DNA from: Allosediminivita pacifica
GTDB taxonomy: Bacteria; Pseudomonadota; Alphaproteobacteria; Rhodobacterales; Rhodobacteraceae
Length of the DNA: 64,000 nt
Reading direction: 5' to 3'
Assembly: GCF_003054175.1 (NCBI RefSeq)
Contig: NZ_QBKN01000015.1
Location: 1-64,000 of the forward strand
Each line of letters starts with the position of its first letter. The stretch's first letter is position 1. The position numbers and the translations under genes are program-made. The notes beneath the pieces are model-generated. The model was not told the origin of the DNA. It saw only the letters and a list, made by a program, of their open reading frames with translations, and made no database searches. Shown here piece after piece: positions 59,647-64,000 of this stretch.

Positions 59647-60405
59647 ATGTCCAGCGAACCGGTCATTGTCATCACGGGGGCGGCCACCGGCATCGGCGCC
59701 GCAATCGCGCGTCGCGTCGCGGCGCCGGGCGTCGGGCTGCTGCTGCACACCGGCAGCAACGCGGACGGATTGGCAGCGGTCGCCGAGGCGGCGCGGGTTG
59801 CAGGTGCCGAGGTGGTCACGCGGCTGGGGGATCTGTCCGATCCGGCGGTGCCGGGGTCGCTGCTCGCGGCGGCGCGGGAGGCCTTTGGCCGGGTCGATCA
59901 GGTGGTGTCGAACGCCGGACGGGCGCAGCGGTCGTGCTTTGGCGAGCTGTCGGCGGGGGACCTAGAGCGCGCGTTCGCCACTATGCCGATGGCCTTCTTC
60001 CGGCTGATCGATTCCGCGCTTCCCGACCTGCAGGCCTCGGACCGGGGGCGGGTGATCGCGGTGAGTTCCTTCGTCGCGCATTCCTTCGGGACGAACGGCA
60101 TGCTGTTCCCGGCCAGCAGCGCCGCCAAGGCGGCGCTTGAGGCGCTGGCCATGACGCTTGCGGCGCAGCTTGGCCCGGACGGCGTCACGGTCAACTGCAT
60201 CGCGCCGGGGTTCGTGCGCAAGGACGCCGGCGGCCATCGGGCGACGACGAGCGAGGCAATGGAGCGCGCGCGGGCGATAACGCCGAACGGGCGGTTGGGC
60301 GAACCGGCGGACATTGCCGAGACAGTCGCCTTCCTGCTGTCGCCGGGGGCGGGGCACATGACGGGGCAGGTGCTGCACGTGGACGGCGGGCTGCTTCTGC
60401 CCTGA
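59647..60405 (+). CDS. SDR-family protein lacking the catalytic tyrosine
   Basis: 252 residues. Cofactor motif TGAATGIG (10-17), SNAG (88-91), Ser140/141 and Lys161 are present, and the C-terminus GQVLHVDGGLLLP is classical. At the Y-x3-K position the sequence is Ser157-x3-Lys161 (ASSAAK), so the general-acid tyrosine is missing. The enzyme may be impaired or use another residue. The ATG at 59647 is chosen for its AGGAGG site. It is the last gene of the peptide-importer operon; its substrate is unknown. Confidence 0.87.
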   Translation: MSSEPVIVITGAATGIGAAIARRVAAPGVGLLLHTGSNADGLAAVAEAARVAGAEVVTRLGDLSDPAVPGSLLAAAREAFGRVDQVVSNAGRAQRSCFGELSAGDLERAFATMPMAFFRLIDSALPDLQASDRGRVIAVSSFVAHSFGTNGMLFPASSAAKAALEALAMTLAAQLGPDGVTVNCIAPGFVRKDAGGHRATTSEAMERARAITPNGRLGEPADIAETVAFLLSPGAGHMTGQVLHVDGGLLLP

Positions 60406-60474
60406 GGCACGGTCGCCGGCGGTTTGCCGCAGGTCGCCGCGCTCTATGGGCTTGATCCGACGTGGCGAGAACAT

Positions 60475-61722
60475 ATGATGAACATCATGGGAAAGATGAG
60501 TCTCGACCGCAAGTTGGCGATCCTCTCGGATGCCGCGAAATACGATGCCTCCTGCGCGTCTTCGGGCGGGCAGAGGCGGGATTCGAAGGACGGCACGGGG
60601 ATCGGGTCGGTCACTGGGTCGGGCATCTGCCATGCCTACGCGCCGGACGGGCGCTGCATCAGCCTGCTCAAGATCCTGATGACGAACTTCTGCATCTACG
60701 ACTGCGCCTATTGCGTGAATCGGGTGAGTTCCAACGTCGAACGGGCGCGGTTCTCGCCCGAGGAGGTGGTGGAATTGACGCTGGAGTTCTATCGCCGCAA
60801 CTACATCGAAGGGCTGTTCCTGTCCTCGGGGATCATCCGCAGCCCGGACGAGACCATGGGCGACATGGTGCGGATCGCCAGGCTGTTGCGCCACGAGCAC
60901 GGGTTTCGCGGGTACGTGCATCTCAAGACCATCCCCGATGCCGCGCCCGAGCTGATCGAGGAAGCGGGGCTGCTGGCCGACCGGCTGTCGATCAACGTGG
61001 AGATGCCCACGGACGCAGCGGTGCAGTCCTACGCGCCCGAGAAGTCGCCCGGGCAGATCCGCAAGGCCATGGCCGACGTGCGGCTGAAGCGCGAGGCGGG
61101 CAAGGAGCGCAGCCACACCGGCAGGCGGGCCGCGCGCTTTGCCCCGGCGGGGCAGTCGACGCAGATGATCGTGGGTGCGGATGGCGCCGATGACAGCACC
61201 ATCCTGCGCAGCGCCACGCGGCTTTATTCGGGCTACAAGCTGAGCCGGGTCTATTACTCGGCCTTTTCGCCGATCCCCGATGCCTCGGCCGCGCTGCCGC
61301 TGGTGAAGCCGCCGCTCATGCGCGAGCACAGGCTGTATCAAGCGGACTGGCTGCTGCGGTTCTACGGCTTCGACGTGGAGGAGATCGCGGGGGCGACGCG
61401 TGGCGGACACCTCGACCTGGAGGTCGATCCCAAGCTCGCCTGGGCACTGGGCAACCGGCACCTGTTCCCGGTGGCGGTGAACCGGGCGGAGCGCGAGATG
61501 CTGCTGCGGGTGCCCGGGCTGGGGGCGAAGACGGTCAAACGGGTGCTCGAGACACGGCGCCACCGCGAGGTGCGCTATGACGACCTGCGGCGGATGGGGG
61601 CGAACCTGCGGCAGGCCCGGCCCTTCATCACCCTGCCGGACTGGCGGCCCGGCGCGCTGGCCGAGGCGGTCGATCTGCGTGCCCGTGTGGTGGCGCCGCC
61701 CGAGCAGCTGCAGCTGATCTGA
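60475..61722 (+). CDS. Putative DNA modification/repair radical SAM protein
   Basis: 415 residues from the ATG at 60475; ATGs at 60487 and 60496 are alternatives. The AAKYDASCASSG N-terminus and a radical SAM CxxxCxxC (Cys73, Cys77, Cys80 in FCIYDCAYC) match the family usually found beside UdgX-like proteins. The C-terminal part has a helix-hairpin-helix, VPGLGAKTVKRVLETRR, which suggests DNA contact. It is tightly coupled to the next gene (TGATG overlap). Reaction unknown; radical repair or modification of a base is the usual proposal. Confidence 0.9.
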   Translation: MMNIMGKMSLDRKLAILSDAAKYDASCASSGGQRRDSKDGTGIGSVTGSGICHAYAPDGRCISLLKILMTNFCIYDCAYCVNRVSSNVERARFSPEEVVELTLEFYRRNYIEGLFLSSGIIRSPDETMGDMVRIARLLRHEHGFRGYVHLKTIPDAAPELIEEAGLLADRLSINVEMPTDAAVQSYAPEKSPGQIRKAMADVRLKREAGKERSHTGRRAARFAPAGQSTQMIVGADGADDSTILRSATRLYSGYKLSRVYYSAFSPIPDASAALPLVKPPLMREHRLYQADWLLRFYGFDVEEIAGATRGGHLDLEVDPKLAWALGNRHLFPVAVNRAEREMLLRVPGLGAKTVKRVLETRRHREVRYDDLRRMGANLRQARPFITLPDWRPGALAEAVDLRARVVAPPEQLQLI

Positions 61723-63131
61723 TGCGGACCGTGGTGCTGCCGGAAACCGGCACCTTTGCCGCCTGGCGGGACGAGGCGCGGGCGCTGCTGGGCGCGGGCG
61801 TGCCGCCCGAGGATGTGCTGTGGCAGCGGGGTGAGGCTGAGGCGGATCTCTTCGCCGAGGCGCTGCCGCAGGTCTTCGGGGGCGAGGTGCGGGTGCCGAA
61901 GGGGTTTGTCGATCTCGCGCGGTGGGTGGTCTGGCACCGCGATCCGGAGCGTTTCGCCCGGCTCTACGCCGCGCTCTGGGCGCTGCGGGGCAACCGGCAC
62001 CTGCTGGAGGACCGGGGCGACGCGCGGGTGGCGCGGCTGGACCGGATGGCCAAGGAGGTGCGGCGTGATCGGCACAAGATGACGGCCTTCCTGCGGTTCC
62101 GCGACGTTGGCGAGGTCGGGGCGGCGCGGCGTCGTTTTGCGGCCTGGTTCGAGCCTTCGCATTTCATCCTGGAGCCTGCTTCGGACTTCTTCGTGAAGCG
62201 GTTCGGCGACATGGACTGGTCGATCTTCACGCCGGACCTGTCGGCGCATTTCGAAGACGGGCGGTTGCGGCTGGCGCCCGGCGAGGCGCGGCCCGACCTG
62301 CCGGAGGATGCCGCCGAGGACCTCTGGCGGACCTACTTCCGCAACATCTTCAACCCGGCGCGGCTGAAGGTGAAGGCGATGCAGGCCGAGATGCCGCGCA
62401 AGTACTGGAAAAACATGCCCGAGGCGGCTCTGATTCCGGAGCTGGTGGCGGGTGCGCAGGCGCTTGCGGTTGAGATGGCCGCGGCGGCGCCGACGCTGGC
62501 CCCTGCGCGGGCGGCGCGGATCGGCGCGCGGCTGCGCGAGGGGCGGGAGGTGCCGGACGCGGAGTCTCTGTCGGCCTGCCGGCGGTGTCCGCTTTGGGGA
62601 GGGGCGACGCAGGCCGTGCCGGGCGAGGGACCGCAGGATGCACGGCTGATGGTCGTGGGCGAGCAGCCCGGCGATCGCGAGGACCTTGAAGGGAGGCCCT
62701 TCGTGGGGCCTGCGGGGCAGTTGTTCGACGCGGTGGCCGCACGGGCGGGGCTCGACCGGCGGCAGGCCTGGGTGACGAATGCGGTGAAGCATTTCAAGTT
62801 CGCGCCGCGGGGCAAGCGGCGCATCCACCAGGCGCCGAACCGGGGCGAGATCCGCCATTGCCGCTGGTGGCTGGACCTGGAGCGCGAACAGGTGAAGCCC
62901 GAGCTGATCCTTGCCATGGGGGCCACTGCGGTGGAGAGCCTGACCGGCGACCGTGCCGGGCTGATGGCGCGGCGGGGCGGCGTGGAACGCACTGAGGACG
63001 GCGTGCCGGTGCTGATAACCGTGCACCCCTCCTACCTGCTGCGGCTTCCGGCGTCGGAACGCGTCGCGGCCGAGGCGCTGTTCGAGGCAGACCTGCGGCG
63101 GGCGGTAGAGATGCTGGGCGCGGGGGACTAG
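61722..63131 (+). CDS. UdgX-type uracil-DNA binding protein with N-terminal DUF4130 domain
   Basis: 469 residues. Residues about 1-250 form the DNA-metabolism domain (DUF4130 type, with FDLARW-like FVDLARWVVWHRDPERF). From about 265 a UDG fold begins with CRRCPLW, then motif A GEQPGDREDLEGRPF and the diagnostic KRRIHQ (365-370). In UdgX the histidine of this motif (His369 here) forms a covalent bond to the uracil-excised DNA. HPSYLLR is the motif-B region. The pair with the radical SAM gene is conserved in many bacteria. Stops with CTAG shared with ackA. Confidence 0.93.
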   Translation: MRTVVLPETGTFAAWRDEARALLGAGVPPEDVLWQRGEAEADLFAEALPQVFGGEVRVPKGFVDLARWVVWHRDPERFARLYAALWALRGNRHLLEDRGDARVARLDRMAKEVRRDRHKMTAFLRFRDVGEVGAARRRFAAWFEPSHFILEPASDFFVKRFGDMDWSIFTPDLSAHFEDGRLRLAPGEARPDLPEDAAEDLWRTYFRNIFNPARLKVKAMQAEMPRKYWKNMPEAALIPELVAGAQALAVEMAAAAPTLAPARAARIGARLREGREVPDAESLSACRRCPLWGGATQAVPGEGPQDARLMVVGEQPGDREDLEGRPFVGPAGQLFDAVAARAGLDRRQAWVTNAVKHFKFAPRGKRRIHQAPNRGEIRHCRWWLDLEREQVKPELILAMGATAVESLTGDRAGLMARRGGVERTEDGVPVLITVHPSYLLRLPASERVAAEALFEADLRRAVEMLGAGD

Positions 63132-64000
63132 GCTACGAGATCCGCCGTGGCGCAGAGGATTTCCTCTTCCTCGCGGGTTTCGCGGACCAGCACCTCGAGG
63201 TCCGGCAGGAAGGCGAGGGCGTTGGTGACCGCGGTGCGGATGTCGGGGGCGTTTTCGCCAATGCCGCCGCAGAAGATCAGCGTATCAAGCCCGCCCATGA
63301 CGGCGGCGGTGCGGGCGACCTCTTCGGCGATGCGGGTGGTGAAGATCTCGATCGCGTCGCGGGCGGCCTGCGTGTCGGAGGCGAGCAGGTCGCGCATGTC
63401 GTTGGAGAGGCCCGAGATCCCGCGCAGGCCGGAGTCGTGGTAGAGCAGGCGTTCGAGATCGGCCGGGCTCATGCCATCGCGCAGGAGGTGGAGCAGCACG
63501 CCGGGGTCGATGCGGCCACAGCGCGTGCCCATGACGAGGCCGTCGAGGGTGGAAAAACCCATGCTGTTGGAGAGGCTGCGCCCGTCCCTGACCGCCGTGA
63601 CCGAGCAGCCGTTGCCGAGATGGGCGATGGCGATGCGGCGGTCCTCGGCCGGGTAGCCCTCGGCCTGCAGGCTGCGCATGATCGACTGGCAGGACAGCCC
63701 GTGGAAGCCGTAGCGGCGCAGGCCTGCGTCGTACTGGGCGCGGGGCAGGGCGAAGCTGTCGTGGGCGAAGGGTTTGCCCGCGTGGAAACCGGTGTCGAAG
63801 CAGGCGACGTGGCGCGCGCCGGGGAAGAGCGATTGCGCGGCGGCGATGCCCTTCAGGCTGGGCGGCAGGTGCAGCGGGGCGAGGGGGATCAGCGCCTCGA
63901 GCTGCGCAACAAGGGCCGCGTCGATCACGCACGGCGTGTCGAGGTGCGGGCCGCCGTGGACCACCCGGTGCCCGGCGCCGATGACGGCGCGACCGGGCAG
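63128..64000 (-). CDS. ackA: Acetate kinase, C-terminal part (cut by window edge)
   Basis: The visible 290 residues include GHRVVHGG near the window edge, FDTGFHAG, YGFHGLS, HLGNGCSVTAV, MGTRCGRIDPG and IFCGGIGENAPDIR, all acetate kinase blocks. It converts acetyl phosphate and ADP to acetate and ATP, or the reverse. The N-terminal ~100 residues lie outside the window. The stop overlaps that of the UdgX gene by four bases in a convergent arrangement, so no terminator separates them. Propionate kinase is a close alternative. Confidence 0.93.
   Translation of the reverse strand: MPGRAVIGAGHRVVHGGPHLDTPCVIDAALVAQLEALIPLAPLHLPPSLKGIAAAQSLFPGARHVACFDTGFHAGKPFAHDSFALPRAQYDAGLRRYGFHGLSCQSIMRSLQAEGYPAEDRRIAIAHLGNGCSVTAVRDGRSLSNSMGFSTLDGLVMGTRCGRIDPGVLLHLLRDGMSPADLERLLYHDSGLRGISGLSNDMRDLLASDTQAARDAIEIFTTRIAEEVARTAAVMGGLDTLIFCGGIGENAPDIRTAVTNALAFLPDLEVLVRETREEEEILCATADLVA

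Overview
The window is GC-rich chromosomal DNA from an alphaproteobacterium, most likely a marine Rhodobacterales (Roseobacter-group) species. Support comes from two proteins with VPLPA-type C-terminal sorting signals, a HIG1-like twin-membrane protein beside a PduO-type cobalamin adenosyltransferase, many ABC/TRAP uptake systems next to catabolic genes, and the intergenic repeat types seen here. No rRNA, tRNA, CRISPR array, insertion sequence or prophage gene was found. Coding density is high and many genes overlap by 1-11 bases.

Layout. 1-3064: the 5' end of tuf (minus strand), a lipoprotein, a cytochrome P450, and a small membrane-protein/XRE-regulator pair with a palindrome inside its promoter. 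3074-20697: a large divergent catabolic region. Reading leftward from 13005 is one long cluster: a 6-hydroxynicotinate reductase-like protein, a UPF0280 protein, two tandem AA_synth (DUF1185) proteins, a Rieske oxygenase, a branched-chain-amino-acid-type ABC importer with a fused LivHM permease, and a MarR regulator. Reading rightward from 13373 are a molybdenum hydroxylase (FAD subunit plus a fused FeS/Mo subunit) and HyuA/HyuB. Three copies of a TTYGTATACGAA-type palindrome lie in the 367-base region between them. Together they look like uptake, ring hydroxylation, ring reduction and lactam opening of an unidentified N-heterocycle.

20718-26213: a gluconate or related sugar-acid module (gluconate 5-dehydrogenase-type SDR, fused TRAP permease, TRAP binding protein, gluconokinase, divergent LacI regulator). 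26281-33990: housekeeping and smaller genes (dGTPase, cobalamin adenosyltransferase, HIG1-like protein, SDR, DUF2254 protein, SH3 protein, parC). 34077-36137: two exported VPLPA-CTERM proteins. 36368-39013: rimO, an IMPACT-family gene and tdk, bracketed by two inverted copies of an 82-base repeat. 39228-45298: tamB and tamA. 45505-48303: nhaA, an ArsP-like permease and its ArsR regulator. 48544-51535: tandem UDG-like paralogues, an SseB-domain protein and a P1-family peptidase.

51613-60405: a DadA-like oxidase divergent from a LysR regulator, followed by a five-gene dipeptide/oligopeptide ABC importer and an SDR. A near-identical 17-base palindrome lies both before lysR and before the importer, suggesting one regulon. 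60475-63131: a radical SAM protein and a UdgX-type uracil-DNA crosslinking protein, start and stop codons overlapping. The window ends in the 3' part of acetate kinase (minus strand).
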